From the NCBI GenBank assembly GCA_038237515.1, contig JBBRYP010000015.1, positions 1 to 64,000 of the forward strand: 64,000 nucleotides of DNA, read 5' to 3'. Positions 1-7,791 of the stretch are shown one piece after another. The translations under genes and the position numbers were made by a program. Under the pieces are notes generated by a model that did no database searches, was not told the DNA's origin, and was given only the letters and a program-made list of their open reading frames with translations. Positions within the stretch are counted from its first letter, which is position 1, and the number at the start of each line of letters is the position of its first letter. The stretch is from JBBQDZ01 sp038237515. GTDB lineage: Bacteria; Actinomycetota; Thermoleophilia; Gaiellales; Gaiellaceae.

Positions 1-36
1 CTCGCTTTCGTCGTCACCATGTGGGTGACCTCCTGA
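1..36 (+). CDS. 3' end of a gene entering from the left edge (unidentified)
   Basis: Only the last 11 codons are inside the window, reading LAFVVTMWVTS before a TGA stop. The stretch is hydrophobic and could be the end of a membrane protein, but nothing identifies the family. It is called only because an open frame runs from base 1 into a stop that is followed by an intergenic region. Confidence 0.25.
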   Translation, partial: LAFVVTMWVTS

Positions 37-151
37 CGGCAGGACCCGCGGCTGCCGATACAGCCCGTCTTGCCTGCTCAGGAGGTCATTTTGCCTACGG
101 CCCCGGACAGCGCCTACCCCGGAAAACGGTGGATCGAGGCTAAGCTCCCGC

Positions 152-184
152 CGTCACCAGTCCTTCATCGGACGTTCACCAGGA
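152..184 (+). promoter_or_regulatory. PHO box before the DUF47-pit pair
   Basis: Three consecutive 11-base units, CGTCACCAGTC (152-162), CTTCATCGGAC (163-173) and GTTCACCAGGA (174-184), match the actinobacterial PhoP-binding pattern of 11-base direct repeats resembling G(G/T)TCAYYYR(G/C)G. The last unit contains the AGGAG ribosome-binding site of the gene that starts at 193. A bound PhoP would therefore cover the translation start region, which fits repression better than activation; that reading is inference. Confidence 0.7.
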
Positions 185-192
185 GCTGCGGC

Positions 193-813
193 ATGCGACT
201 TCGACTGACCCCGCAGAAGCGTGAGTTCTTCGACCTCTATGCGCGTGCGGCAGCGAACGCCGTCGACATCTCCAGGCTTCTGGTCGACCTGCTGAACCGG
301 TTCCCGGATGCGGGCGGCGAGCTGATCGGAGCGATCAAGGAGCGCGAGCACACGGGAGACCAGTTGACCCGGCAGGTGGTCGACCTCCTCAACCGCACGT
401 TCGTCACGCCCTTCGACCGCGACGACATGTACCGGCTCGCCGGAGCGCTCGACGACATCTGCGACCACGTCGACGAAGCGGCCGACAACCTCGGCTCCTA
501 CGGCGCCAGCCGCGTGCCGGAGAAGGCGAAGTCGCAGGCCGACGTCATCCTCCGGGCCGCGATCAAGCTCGACGAGGCCGTGCAGCGGCTGGAGGGCTTC
601 AAGGACTCGAGCGACGCGTTGCGCGAGCTGCGCGACCTCGAGGACGAGGGCGACCGGCTGGTGCGGGACGGGATCGCCGAGCTCTTCCGCTCCGGCGACG
701 ACGCGATCTCGATCATCCGCTGGAAGGACATCCACGAGCGCCTCGAGCATGCAGTCGACGCCTGCGAGAACGCCGCCGACGTCCTCGAGGCGATCCTCGT
801 CAAGAACCGTTAG
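193..813 (+). CDS. DUF47 / PhoU-like Pit accessory protein
   Basis: A 206-residue, mostly helical, acidic protein of the DUF47 (TIGR00153) family, which resembles PhoU and is usually encoded beside Pit phosphate permeases, where it is thought to control permease activity. The N-terminus MRLRLTPQKREFF and helices rich in D-D-I-C-D-H and D-E-x-x-D-N motifs are typical. The ATG at 193 follows an AGGAG site at 181-185; the frame stays open upstream to 70, but those extra 41 codons contain the PHO box and look non-coding. The gene ends 8 bases before the permease start, so the two form an operon. Family call is firm; the regulatory role is from the family. Confidence 0.9.
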   Translation: MRLRLTPQKREFFDLYARAAANAVDISRLLVDLLNRFPDAGGELIGAIKEREHTGDQLTRQVVDLLNRTFVTPFDRDDMYRLAGALDDICDHVDEAADNLGSYGASRVPEKAKSQADVILRAAIKLDEAVQRLEGFKDSSDALRELRDLEDEGDRLVRDGIAELFRSGDDAISIIRWKDIHERLEHAVDACENAADVLEAILVKNR

Positions 814-821
814 CGGCCGCC

Positions 822-1814
822 GTGAACGACGTCCTGCTCGTCGTCGTCATCGCCGTCGCGCTCGGGTTCGACTTCACGAACGGCTTCCACGACACGGCGA
901 ACGCGATCGCCACATCGGTGTCGACGCGTGCGCTCTCGCCGCGGGCCGCGGTGTTCATCGCCGCGGCTGCGAACCTCGGAGGCGCCTTCGTCACGACCGC
1001 GGTCGCCAAGACGGTCGGAAAGGGCATCATCGACACAGGCCTCGCCAACACCAAGACGATCCTCGCCGCCCTGATCGGGGCAATCGCCTGGAACCTCCTC
1101 ACGTGGTGGTTCGGCCTCCCCTCGAGCTCCTCGCACGCGCTGATCGGAGGGCTCGTCGGCGCCGCGATCGTGCAGTCGGGCTCGAAGGGAGTCGAGTGGC
1201 ACGGGATCGCGCACAACGTGCTGTTCCCCGCCCTCGTGGCCCCTGCCCTCGCCTTCGCGGCGGCGTTCGTCCTGCTGCTCGCGATCTTCTGGATGGTCGC
1301 CGGCTGGCTCGCCCCGGGACCCGGGAACCGAGGCTTCCGCCTCGGCCAGATCGCCTCGGGTACCTGGGTCGCCTTCACCCACGGCGCGAACGACGCACAG
1401 AAGACGATGGGCGTGATCGCGCTCGCGCTCTTCACGCACGGCTCGATCGACCACTTCTACATCCCCACCTGGGTGAAGATCGCGGCCGGCCTCGCAATCG
1501 CCGCCGGCACCTACGTCGGCGGCTGGCGGATCATGCGCACGCTCGGCCAGCGCCTGTACAGCATGGAGCCCGCCGGCGGCTTTGCCGCGCAGACGACGGC
1601 AGGCTTCGTCATCTACTTCGCGACCAGGTTCGGCTACCCGCTGTCGACGACGCACGTCATCTCGGGCGCCGTCCTCGGGGCGGGAGCGACGAAGCGCCTC
1701 TCCGCCGTCCGCTGGGGCCTGGCCGGCAACATCGTCGTCGCCTGGATCCTGACGATCCCGGCCGCAGCGCTCGTCGCGGCCGCGCTCTACTGGCCCGTCG
1801 CGGCGATCTTCTGA
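822..1814 (+). CDS. pit: inorganic phosphate permease, PiT family
   Basis: A 330-residue integral membrane protein that takes up phosphate as a metal-phosphate complex with protons (low-affinity system). The two PiT signature repeats are present in inverted halves: GFDFTNGFHDTANAIA near the N-terminus and AFTHGANDAQKTMGV near residue 190, plus GLPSSSSHALIGG and GYPLSTTHVISGA, the paired S-S-T-H signatures. About ten membrane spans are evident. It starts with GTG just after the DUF47 stop. Length matches the bacterial family. It shares the PHO box at 152-184 through the operon, which suggests the low-affinity system is switched with the Pst system encoded next door. Confidence 0.94.
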   Translation: MNDVLLVVVIAVALGFDFTNGFHDTANAIATSVSTRALSPRAAVFIAAAANLGGAFVTTAVAKTVGKGIIDTGLANTKTILAALIGAIAWNLLTWWFGLPSSSSHALIGGLVGAAIVQSGSKGVEWHGIAHNVLFPALVAPALAFAAAFVLLLAIFWMVAGWLAPGPGNRGFRLGQIASGTWVAFTHGANDAQKTMGVIALALFTHGSIDHFYIPTWVKIAAGLAIAAGTYVGGWRIMRTLGQRLYSMEPAGGFAAQTTAGFVIYFATRFGYPLSTTHVISGAVLGAGATKRLSAVRWGLAGNIVVAWILTIPAAALVAAALYWPVAAIF

Positions 1815-1822
1815 GCGGTCGG

Positions 1823-1857
1823 CCCGGCGGGGGCGCCGAGCAGGCGCCGCCGCCGGG
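1823..1857. terminator. bidirectional hairpin between convergent pit and pstS
   Basis: A 15-base GC-only inverted repeat (1823-1837 with 1843-1857, one mismatch) around a 5-base loop fills the 63-base space between the convergent pit and pstS stops. No T-run is present on either side. Its position makes it a likely shared terminator. Confidence 0.65.
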
Positions 1858-1877
1858 GACGGTTGAGGCTTTCGCAG

Positions 1878-2900
1878 CTAGGACTGAACCTGCTTCAGCG
1901 TCTTCTCGGAGGAGACGAGGACGACCTTGGGAATCGGCGCGAAGAGCAGCTTCGCCCCGAACTTCTGTCCTCCGGTGAGCGCGTAGAAGACGAAGCGCCG
2001 CAGCTGCGGGGCCTTGTCGGTCTTCGCGGGGACGATGACGTAGGTGAAGGTGCAGATCGGGTAGGCGAGCTTGTCGCCCTTCGGGGGGTTGACGATGTGC
2101 AGCTCGTTCGAGGACGGCACCTTCTTCACCGTCGACGCGGCCGCGCTGATGGCGCGGAGCCCGGGCGTCGCGTACTTGCCCGAGTTGTTCTGCACGGCCA
2201 TGAAGTGGATCTTGTTCGCGAGCGCGTAGGCGATGTCGACGTACCCGATCGCGCCCACGGTGCCCTTGACGCTGCCGGCGACGCCGGAGCTGCCCCTGGC
2301 ACCGTCGCCGGCGGGCCAGCTGGCGTTGACGCCCACGCCGACCTTCGACTTCCAGTCGGCGCTCTCGCCCGACAGGAAATCCGTGAAGTTGTAGGTGGTG
2401 CCGCTGTTGTCGCTGCGGTGGATCGGCGTGATCTTCGTCGAGGGCAGGTTGACGCCGGGGTTGATCGCCTTGATCGCCGCGTCGTCCCAGCGGTCGATCT
2501 GGCCGAGGTAGATCTTCCCGAGAACGCTTCCGGTCATGTGCAGGTTGTTCTTGACGTTCGGGAGGTTGTAGATGATCGACGTGGCCGACAAGGCCCACGG
2601 GATCTGGACGCAGCCCTTGCAGGCTGCGAACTGATCCGGCGAGAGCGGAGCGTCGCTCGCTCCGAAGTCGACGGTGCGGGCGGTGATCGCTGCGATGCCG
2701 CCGCCGCTCCCGATCGGCGAGTACTGGATCTGCACGCCGGTCTTGTGGTCGTAGTCGGGCGTCCATTGGTCGACGAGCGGCTTCACGAACGAGCTGCCGG
2801 CGCCGACGAGAGTGTCACCGTTCCGCTTCGCTCCCGCCGCACCGACGGCCGCCAACGCGACGACCAGCGCGACACTCACCGCAGTTGCATTCCTCAGCAT
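1878..2900 (-). CDS. pstS: phosphate ABC transporter, phosphate-binding protein
   Basis: A 340-residue secreted phosphate-binding protein of the high-affinity Pst importer. A signal peptide (residues 1-23, with basic MLRN start and an Ala/Val-rich core ending AAGA) precedes GAGSSFVKPLVDQW, the phosphate-binding P-loop region, and later SDNSGTTYNFTDFL, a classic PstS motif. The ATG at 2900 is preceded by a strong GAGAGGAG ribosome-binding site, while an upstream in-frame extension to 3014 lacks one and crosses the PHO box. No lipobox cysteine is seen, so membrane anchoring is unclear. It lies downstream of pstA but is separated by about 200 bases with its own PHO box, so it can probably be transcribed alone and more strongly than the permease genes. 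Confidence 0.95.
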   Translation of the reverse strand: MLRNATAVSVALVVALAAVGAAGAKRNGDTLVGAGSSFVKPLVDQWTPDYDHKTGVQIQYSPIGSGGGIAAITARTVDFGASDAPLSPDQFAACKGCVQIPWALSATSIIYNLPNVKNNLHMTGSVLGKIYLGQIDRWDDAAIKAINPGVNLPSTKITPIHRSDNSGTTYNFTDFLSGESADWKSKVGVGVNASWPAGDGARGSSGVAGSVKGTVGAIGYVDIAYALANKIHFMAVQNNSGKYATPGLRAISAAASTVKKVPSSNELHIVNPPKGDKLAYPICTFTYVIVPAKTDKAPQLRRFVFYALTGGQKFGAKLLFAPIPKVVLVSSEKTLKQVQS

Positions 2901-2960
2901 CTTTCTCCTCTCCTGGTGTCGCTCCGAGTGTGCCGCGAGGAACGCCCGAGGTGGGCTGAA

Positions 2961-2993
2961 ACCCGGTGTCGGTCCTGTGACGAACTGGTGAAG
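2961..2993 (-). promoter_or_regulatory. PHO box of pstS
   Basis: Reading on the minus strand, three 11-base units follow one another: CTTCACCAGTT (2993-2983), CGTCACAGGAC (2982-2972) and CGACACCGGGT (2971-2961). The first two match the PhoP unit well and the third is degenerate. The site ends 60 bases before the pstS start, a normal distance for an activated promoter. Confidence 0.7.
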
Positions 2994-3044
2994 AGCCCCC
3001 GGCCGCGTCAGCAAGGCGTCGCATTCGCGTCCGTCCCCCGTTAC

Positions 3045-3101
3045 TGCCTCTGAGGTCCCTCTGGGGTTCCTCTGAGCCGCCCCAGAGGCGCCTCAGAGGC
3101 A
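3045..3101. terminator. large hairpin between pstA and pstS
   Basis: A 22-base inverted repeat (3045-3066 with 3080-3101, 20 of 22 paired) with a 13-base loop begins 2 bases past the pstA stop. There is no T-run, so it may be an intrinsic terminator of the GC-only kind, or an RNA-stabilising element at the 3' end of the pstCA message. It separates pstCA transcription from the PHO-box promoter of pstS. Confidence 0.5.
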
Positions 3102-3103
3102 GA

Positions 3104-3985
3104 TCACGGCAGATCGCCGAGGCGGCTGCGGCTACGCGCGAGCAGGACGCGGGCGGCGAGGCTCGTGACGAGGACGAAGGCGATCAGCACGAAGGCCGCT
3201 GCCCACGCCTGCTGGTGGAGAGCCGGGTCCGGCTGCTCCGAGTAGGTGAAGATCGTCACCGGGATCGAAGGCAGAGCCCGCCGAACATCTGTGGTGACGA
3301 GGTTGCCCGTGATCGAGGAGGTGAAGAGGAGCGGCGCTGTCTCCCCCGCCGCCCGAGCGATCGCGAGAGTCGCGCCCGTGAGGATGCCGCTGAAGGTCGT
3401 CGGCAGGACGACGCTGACGACCGTCCGCCAGCGGCTGACCCCGAGCGCGAGACTCGCCTCGCGCAGCGAGGCCGGGACGAGCGCGAGTACCTCCATCGCG
3501 GCGCGCGCGATCAGGGGCAGCATGATGATCGCGAGCGCGACCGAGCCGGCGTACCCGCTCTGCAGGTGGCCGACGACGAGCAGCGCGAAGACGAAGATGC
3601 CGATCACGATCGACGGGACGCCGTTCAGCACGTCGAGCGTCACCCGGACGACCCGCCCGAACGTCGGCCGAGCGAACTCGGTGACGAAGAGCGCAACGAG
3701 GACGCCGACCGGAAGCGACATCCCCGTCGCCATCGCGACCAGCAGGCCCGTCCCGACGAGCGCGTTCGCGATCCCGCCGCCGGACTGCCCGAAGTAGGCG
3801 GGGCCCTTCGTGAAGAAGTCCCAGGAGAGCGCGGGGACCCCTTTCAGCAGGACCGAGACGACGAGGAGGCCGAGAACGGCGATCGCCGCGACCGAGGCGA
3901 TGGTCGCCGCGCTCTCCATCAGGCTATTGACGATTTTCCGCCGGCGCACGCGGCCGCTCGCTTGCAGCTTGTAGGCGACCGCCAT
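3104..3985 (-). CDS. pstA: phosphate ABC transporter permease PstA
   Basis: A 293-residue inner-membrane permease subunit of the Pst importer. It has about six spans, with the first at roughly residues 28-50, and the permease EAA loop (AAMEVLALVPASLREASLALGVSRWRTV in the family position, about residue 180 on) that docks onto PstB. The ATG at 3985 shares one base with the TGA of pstC (TGATG), so the two permease genes are translationally coupled. The same frame is open far upstream across pstC, but that part is a shadow. Length and motif order are normal for PstA. Confidence 0.93.
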   Translation of the reverse strand: MAVAYKLQASGRVRRRKIVNSLMESAATIASVAAIAVLGLLVVSVLLKGVPALSWDFFTKGPAYFGQSGGGIANALVGTGLLVAMATGMSLPVGVLVALFVTEFARPTFGRVVRVTLDVLNGVPSIVIGIFVFALLVVGHLQSGYAGSVALAIIMLPLIARAAMEVLALVPASLREASLALGVSRWRTVVSVVLPTTFSGILTGATLAIARAAGETAPLLFTSSITGNLVTTDVRRALPSIPVTIFTYSEQPDPALHQQAWAAAFVLIAFVLVTSLAARVLLARSRSRLGDLP

Positions 3986-4974
3986 CAGCTCCCCCCGGTC
4001 CGCTGGAACTCGAAGCGGCTGACGATCACCTGCGCGCCGACGTTGATCAGCAGCGTGAAGACGAGCAGGATCGCCGCGAGGTAGACGAGCGATGAGATCT
4101 GGAGGTTCGACGCGGCTCCCTGGTACTCGCTCGCGATCCGGCTCGCGAGGGTGTCGCCGGCTGCGAAGAAGGACACGTGGATGCCGGACGATGCTCCGAT
4201 CACCTGCGTCACGGCGATCGCCTCGCCGACCGCACGGCCGAGACCGAGGGCGATCGCGGCCACCACGCCGCCGCGCGTGTACGGCAGCACGACGCCGCGA
4301 ACCATCTCCCAGCGCGTGAGCCCGAGGCCGAGCGCGCCCTCCTCGATCTCCCTCGGTACGCTCAGGAACAGCTCTCGGCTGATGCTCGAGGTGATCGGCA
4401 CGATCATGATCGTGAGGACGATGATCGCGGGCAGCTGTCCCGCCTGGTGGGGGTCGCCGTTGAAGATCGGCAAGAATCCGAACGCCGAGTGGAGGGCCGG
4501 CTCGAGGTGGTGCGCCACGAAGGGCCCGAGCACGAGGATTCCCCAGAGGCCGATCACGACGCTCGGCACCGCCGCGAGCATCTCTACGAGCGATCCGACG
4601 ATGCCTCTCACTCCACGCGGGGCGAGCTCGCTCAGGTAGAGCCCGATCGCGATCGAGACCGGCGCGGCGATCAGCAGGGCGACGAACGAGGTCAAGGCCG
4701 TCCCGTAGATGAAGTCGAGCGCGCCGAAGTTGCCGCGGATCGGATCCCAGGTGCGATGGACAAGGAACGAAAGGCCGTACTTCGAGATCGCGGGCCAGGC
4801 CTGCGCGAAGACCTTGTAGGTGAGCAGCCCGACGAGAGCAAGTGTCCCGACCGCGGCCGCGCCGGTGAGGGCATAGAGAGCGGCGTCGCCGAGACGGCCG
4901 CCGAATCGCCGCCGCCGCGCAAGCGCGTCGGCAGGCTGCCGCACGGAGGACGCCTCCACACGGCAAGCTTGCAT
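3985..4974 (-). CDS. pstC: phosphate ABC transporter permease PstC
   Basis: A 329-residue membrane permease, partner of PstA. A basic cytoplasmic N-terminus (residues 1-30) precedes the first span; the large first extracytoplasmic loop with HRTWDPIRGNFGALDFIYGT is typical of PstC, and the EAA loop with REIEEGALGLGLTRWEMVRG is near residue 215. It is the first gene of the minus-strand pstC-pstA unit and faces pstB across a 110-base region that contains the strongest PHO box of the window. No clear ribosome-binding site precedes the ATG, so the exact start is slightly uncertain. Confidence 0.93.
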   Translation of the reverse strand: MQACRVEASSVRQPADALARRRRFGGRLGDAALYALTGAAAVGTLALVGLLTYKVFAQAWPAISKYGLSFLVHRTWDPIRGNFGALDFIYGTALTSFVALLIAAPVSIAIGLYLSELAPRGVRGIVGSLVEMLAAVPSVVIGLWGILVLGPFVAHHLEPALHSAFGFLPIFNGDPHQAGQLPAIIVLTIMIVPITSSISRELFLSVPREIEEGALGLGLTRWEMVRGVVLPYTRGGVVAAIALGLGRAVGEAIAVTQVIGASSGIHVSFFAAGDTLASRIASEYQGAASNLQISSLVYLAAILLVFTLLINVGAQVIVSRFEFQRTGGS

Positions 4975-4999
4975 CTTGCGGGAGGGGTGCCCAGGGTCG

Positions 5000-5043
5000 G
5001 TTCACCAGACCGTCACCAGACGTTCACGCCCTGTCACCCCTGG
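5000..5043 (+). promoter_or_regulatory. four-unit PHO box between pstC and pstB
   Basis: Four tandem 11-base units, GTTCACCAGAC (5000-5010), CGTCACCAGAC (5011-5021), GTTCACGCCCT (5022-5032) and GTCACCCCTGG (5033-5043), form the clearest PhoP site in the window; the first three fit the actinobacterial pattern and the fourth is degenerate. It lies 41 bases before pstB and 25 bases before pstC, so it could control both divergent units. Confidence 0.8.
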
Positions 5044-5084
5044 CCGCGGAATGCGAGGATGACACTCCCAGCGCGGAGACCATT

Positions 5085-5915
5085 GTGGCGCCTCCCCAGA
5101 TAGCCCTCCAGACACCCCCGCGCCTTCCGCCCGCCAGCACGCGGGAGGTGGTCTTCGACATCCGCGATCTGAGCGTTGCCTACGGCAGCTCGACGGCGAT
5201 CTCCGGCGTCACTCTCGAGGTGTACAGAAACCTGGTGACCGCGGTGATCGGCCCGTCCGGGTGCGGGAAGAGCACGTTCATCCGCTGCCTCAACCGGATG
5301 AACGACCTCGTTCCGAGCGTCTCGGTCAGCGGGGAGCTCCTCTACCACGGCGTGAACCTCTACGGGAGCGACGTCGACCCGATCGAGGTTCGCCGCAGGA
5401 TCGGGATGGTCTTCCAGCGGCCGAATCCGTTTCCGAAGTCGATCTACGACAACGTGGGGTTCGCCCCACGCGTGCTCGGGATGAAAGCCGGCCTGGACGG
5501 CCGGGTGGAGCAGGCGCTACGCCGCGCCGCCCTCTGGGACGAGGTGAAGGATCGCCTGAAGGCGAGCGCTCTTCGGCTCTCCGGCGGACAGCAGCAGCGG
5601 CTCTGCATCGCGCGCGCGCTCGCCGTCGAGCCGGAGGTAATCCTTCTGGACGAGCCAGCCTCGGCACTCGACCCGATCGCGACCGCGGCGATCGAGGATC
5701 TGATGCACGAGCTGAAGAGCGAGTACACCCTCGTGATCGTCACCCACAACATGCAGCAGGCGGCGCGCGTGGCCGACGTGACGGCCTTCTTCAGCCTCGA
5801 GGTCGAGAACGGCGACCGCCGCGGCGTCCTGGTCGAGTACGACGAGACGGCCAAGATCTTCACCCAGCCTGCCGACAAGCGCACGGAGGACTACGTCACG
5901 GGTCGCTTCGGGTGA
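5085..5915 (+). CDS. pstB: phosphate ABC transporter ATP-binding protein
   Basis: A 276-residue cytoplasmic ATPase that powers Pst phosphate import. Walker A GPSGCGKST is at residues 56-64, the Q-loop MVFQRPNPFPKSIYDN is the PstB-specific form, the ABC signature LSGGQQQR is at 165-172, Walker B VILLDEPASALDP at 185-197, and the switch histidine is in VIVTHN. The GTG start has a family-atypical 20-residue proline-rich lead-in; a shorter start is not available as ATG. pstB is split from its permease genes and paired with phoU, which it overlaps by 4 bases (GTGA). Confidence 0.95.
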   Translation: MAPPQIALQTPPRLPPASTREVVFDIRDLSVAYGSSTAISGVTLEVYRNLVTAVIGPSGCGKSTFIRCLNRMNDLVPSVSVSGELLYHGVNLYGSDVDPIEVRRRIGMVFQRPNPFPKSIYDNVGFAPRVLGMKAGLDGRVEQALRRAALWDEVKDRLKASALRLSGGQQQRLCIARALAVEPEVILLDEPASALDPIATAAIEDLMHELKSEYTLVIVTHNMQQAARVADVTAFFSLEVENGDRRGVLVEYDETAKIFTQPADKRTEDYVTGRFG

Positions 5916-6601
5916 GAGTCACTTTCCAGGAGGAGCTCTCGCAGCTCGAAGCGACGCTTCTGGAGGAGGGCGAGCTCGTCCGGCGTGCCTTGCGCGGCGC
6001 TGTCAAGGCGGTGGCCGACAGCGATGCGGACCTCGCGGACGAGGTGATCGACTTCGACGACGAGGTCGACCAGCAGTATGTCGCGATCCAGGACGGGATC
6101 GAGTCGCTGCTCGCAAGGCAGACGCCTGTCGCGATCGACCTGCGGCTCGTCCTCGCGATGCTCCACATCAACCTGCACCTCGAGCGCATGGCCGACTACT
6201 GCGTGACGATCGCGAAGCTCGTGAAGCTCACCGCAGAGCTGCCCGGCGAGCCGCGCATGGTCGAGGCCTTCGAGGAGATGGGAGAGCGCGCCGAGGAGAT
6301 GCTGCGCGTCGCCCTCAACTCCTTTTCCGCGAGAAACGTCGTCCGGGCGGAGTCGCTCGTCGAGCTCGACGAGCTGATCGACCGTGCCAACCGCCGTGCG
6401 GTCGAGCAGGTGCTTGCCCTCGGGGGCGACCTCAGCCTGCACGAGTGGAGCCTGCGGATGCTCGTCGTCTCGCGCTGCCTGGAGCGGATCGGCGACCACG
6501 CTGTCGACATCGGCGAACAGACCGCGTACCTCGTCACAGCCGAGTTCCGCGAGTTCACCGACGCGTCGCACCCCGAGAACGCCGGCCGCCCCAGCCCCTA
6601 A
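5912..6601 (+). CDS. phoU: phosphate signalling regulator PhoU
   Basis: A 229-residue all-helical cytoplasmic protein with the two PhoU domains: FDDEVDQQYVAIQDGIESLLARQ-type helices in the first half and ERMADYC and ERIGDHAVDIGE as the paired metal-binding E/D motifs. PhoU couples the Pst importer to the phosphate sensor kinase and represses the PHO response when phosphate is plentiful. The GTG start overlaps the pstB stop by 4 bases (GTGA), so the two are translationally coupled. No PhoR-PhoP (SenX-RegX) genes are in the window, so the sensor pair must be elsewhere. Confidence 0.93.
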   Translation: MRVTFQEELSQLEATLLEEGELVRRALRGAVKAVADSDADLADEVIDFDDEVDQQYVAIQDGIESLLARQTPVAIDLRLVLAMLHINLHLERMADYCVTIAKLVKLTAELPGEPRMVEAFEEMGERAEEMLRVALNSFSARNVVRAESLVELDELIDRANRRAVEQVLALGGDLSLHEWSLRMLVVSRCLERIGDHAVDIGEQTAYLVTAEFREFTDASHPENAGRPSP

Positions 6602-6610
6602 GATGCAGCC

Positions 6611-6856
6611 GTGCAGCGGAACCGGCTCCTGACGCTCGCTGCGGTCGTGCTGGCGATCGCGCTGATCGTCGTCGCGGCGCTCTACTGGGCGGAGCCGGCC
6701 CGGTCGCTGCCCTCCTTCTTCCCGGGCCACGAGAAGGGCTCCGGTCACCATCACGTCAAGCACGGCATCGCGGCCTTCCTCCTCGGCCTCGCCGTGCTCG
6801 CCTTTGCCTGGTTCCGGAGCGGCGATCCGGCGCGGCGCGGCGCCGCTCGCGCGTAG
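6611..6856 (+). CDS. small two-span membrane protein, unknown
   Basis: An 81-residue protein not recognised as a known family. Two hydrophobic stretches (about residues 7-25 and 52-67) flank a soluble segment with the run HEKGSGHHHVKHG, a histidine-rich loop that could bind metal. It starts with GTG 9 bases after the phoU stop and ends 13 bases before the likely uppP start, so it sits inside what looks like a phoU-uppP transcription unit. The compact spacing supports it being real; function is not inferable. Confidence 0.65.
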   Translation: MQRNRLLTLAAVVLAIALIVVAALYWAEPARSLPSFFPGHEKGSGHHHVKHGIAAFLLGLAVLAFAWFRSGDPARRGAARA

Positions 6857-6869
6857 CCTCCCGCCCGGC

Positions 6870-7730
6870 GTGCTGATCTCCTACGGACAAGCCGTCGTGC
6901 TCGGCCTGCTCCAGGGCTTCGCGGAGCTCTTCCCGATCTCGAGCCTCGGCCACAGCGTGATCGCGCCGCGCCTCCTCGGCTGGCACATCCACCAGAACGA
7001 CAAGTTCTTCGTCACGTTCCTCGTGGCGACCCACCTGGCAACGGCTCTCGTGCTGCTCGGCTTCTTCAGGCGCGACTGGGCCCGCATCCTCAAAGGGCTC
7101 GGGCGCTCGATCCGGGAGCGTCAGATAGCGCCCGACGACTCCGACGCCAAGCTCGCCTGGCTGCTCGTCGTCGGCACGATCCCCGCCGGCATCCTCGGCC
7201 TGCTGCTCGAGCACCCGCTCCGGCACGCGTTCGCCTCCGCGCGCTCGGCGGCCTTCTTCCTGATCCTCAACGGCTTCCTGCTCTACGGCGCCGAACGGCT
7301 CCGCCGCCGGGCGCCCGCGAGCGAACAGGGCGACCCCGACGCCCGGATCGCGCGGCGCCTCGGCTGGCGCGACTCCGTGCTCGTCGGCGGCGCCCAGGCG
7401 CTCGCGCTCATCCCCGGCTTCTCACGCTCGGGCGCGACCATGGGCGGCGGCCTGCTCGCGGGGCTCTCGAACGAGGACGCTGCGCGGTTCGCCTTCCTGC
7501 TCGCGACGCCGATCATCGGCGCGGCCGCCCTGCTCAAGCTACCGGAGCTCTTCGGCCCCGACGGGAACGGCATCCGCGGCCCTGCACTCGTGGGCTCTCT
7601 GTGCTCGGCCGTCACGGCCTACTTCTCGGTGCGATTCCTGATGCGGTTCTTCGAGACGAACCGCCTTGACCCGTTCGCTGTCTACTGCGTCCTCGCCGGC
7701 GTGGCGGCGACGATCTACTTCGTGACGTAG
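6870..7730 (+). CDS. uppP: undecaprenyl-diphosphatase UppP (BacA family)
   Basis: A 286-residue polytopic membrane phosphatase that converts undecaprenyl diphosphate to the monophosphate lipid carrier used in peptidoglycan and other wall polymer synthesis; it can confer bacitracin resistance. Motif 1 is GLLQGFAELFPISSLGHSV (residues 13-31), with the catalytic glutamate of the E-x-x-P-I-S-S block, and motif 2 is PGFSRSGATMGGGL, the P-G-x-S-R-S-G-x-T phosphate-binding loop. GTG at 6870 gives the usual N-terminus; an in-frame extension to 6804 overlaps the preceding small gene and is unlikely. Released phosphate links it loosely to the neighbouring phosphate genes. Confidence 0.93.
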   Translation: MLISYGQAVVLGLLQGFAELFPISSLGHSVIAPRLLGWHIHQNDKFFVTFLVATHLATALVLLGFFRRDWARILKGLGRSIRERQIAPDDSDAKLAWLLVVGTIPAGILGLLLEHPLRHAFASARSAAFFLILNGFLLYGAERLRRRAPASEQGDPDARIARRLGWRDSVLVGGAQALALIPGFSRSGATMGGGLLAGLSNEDAARFAFLLATPIIGAAALLKLPELFGPDGNGIRGPALVGSLCSAVTAYFSVRFLMRFFETNRLDPFAVYCVLAGVAATIYFVT

Positions 7731-7791
7731 CTAGCGAGGCCGCCCGACCTGGACATGATTAGGTCGAAGAGTCGCGGGTAGAGTCGGCGCC

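Noticed and set aside
70..192. Upstream extension of the DUF47 gene by 41 codons
   Set aside because: It crosses the PHO box and lacks family similarity; ATG 193 has a ribosome-binding site.
4177..5103. 308-codon open frame on the plus strand opposite pstC
   Set aside because: Arg/Asp/Glu-rich shadow of pstC; no motif, and pstC is unmistakable.
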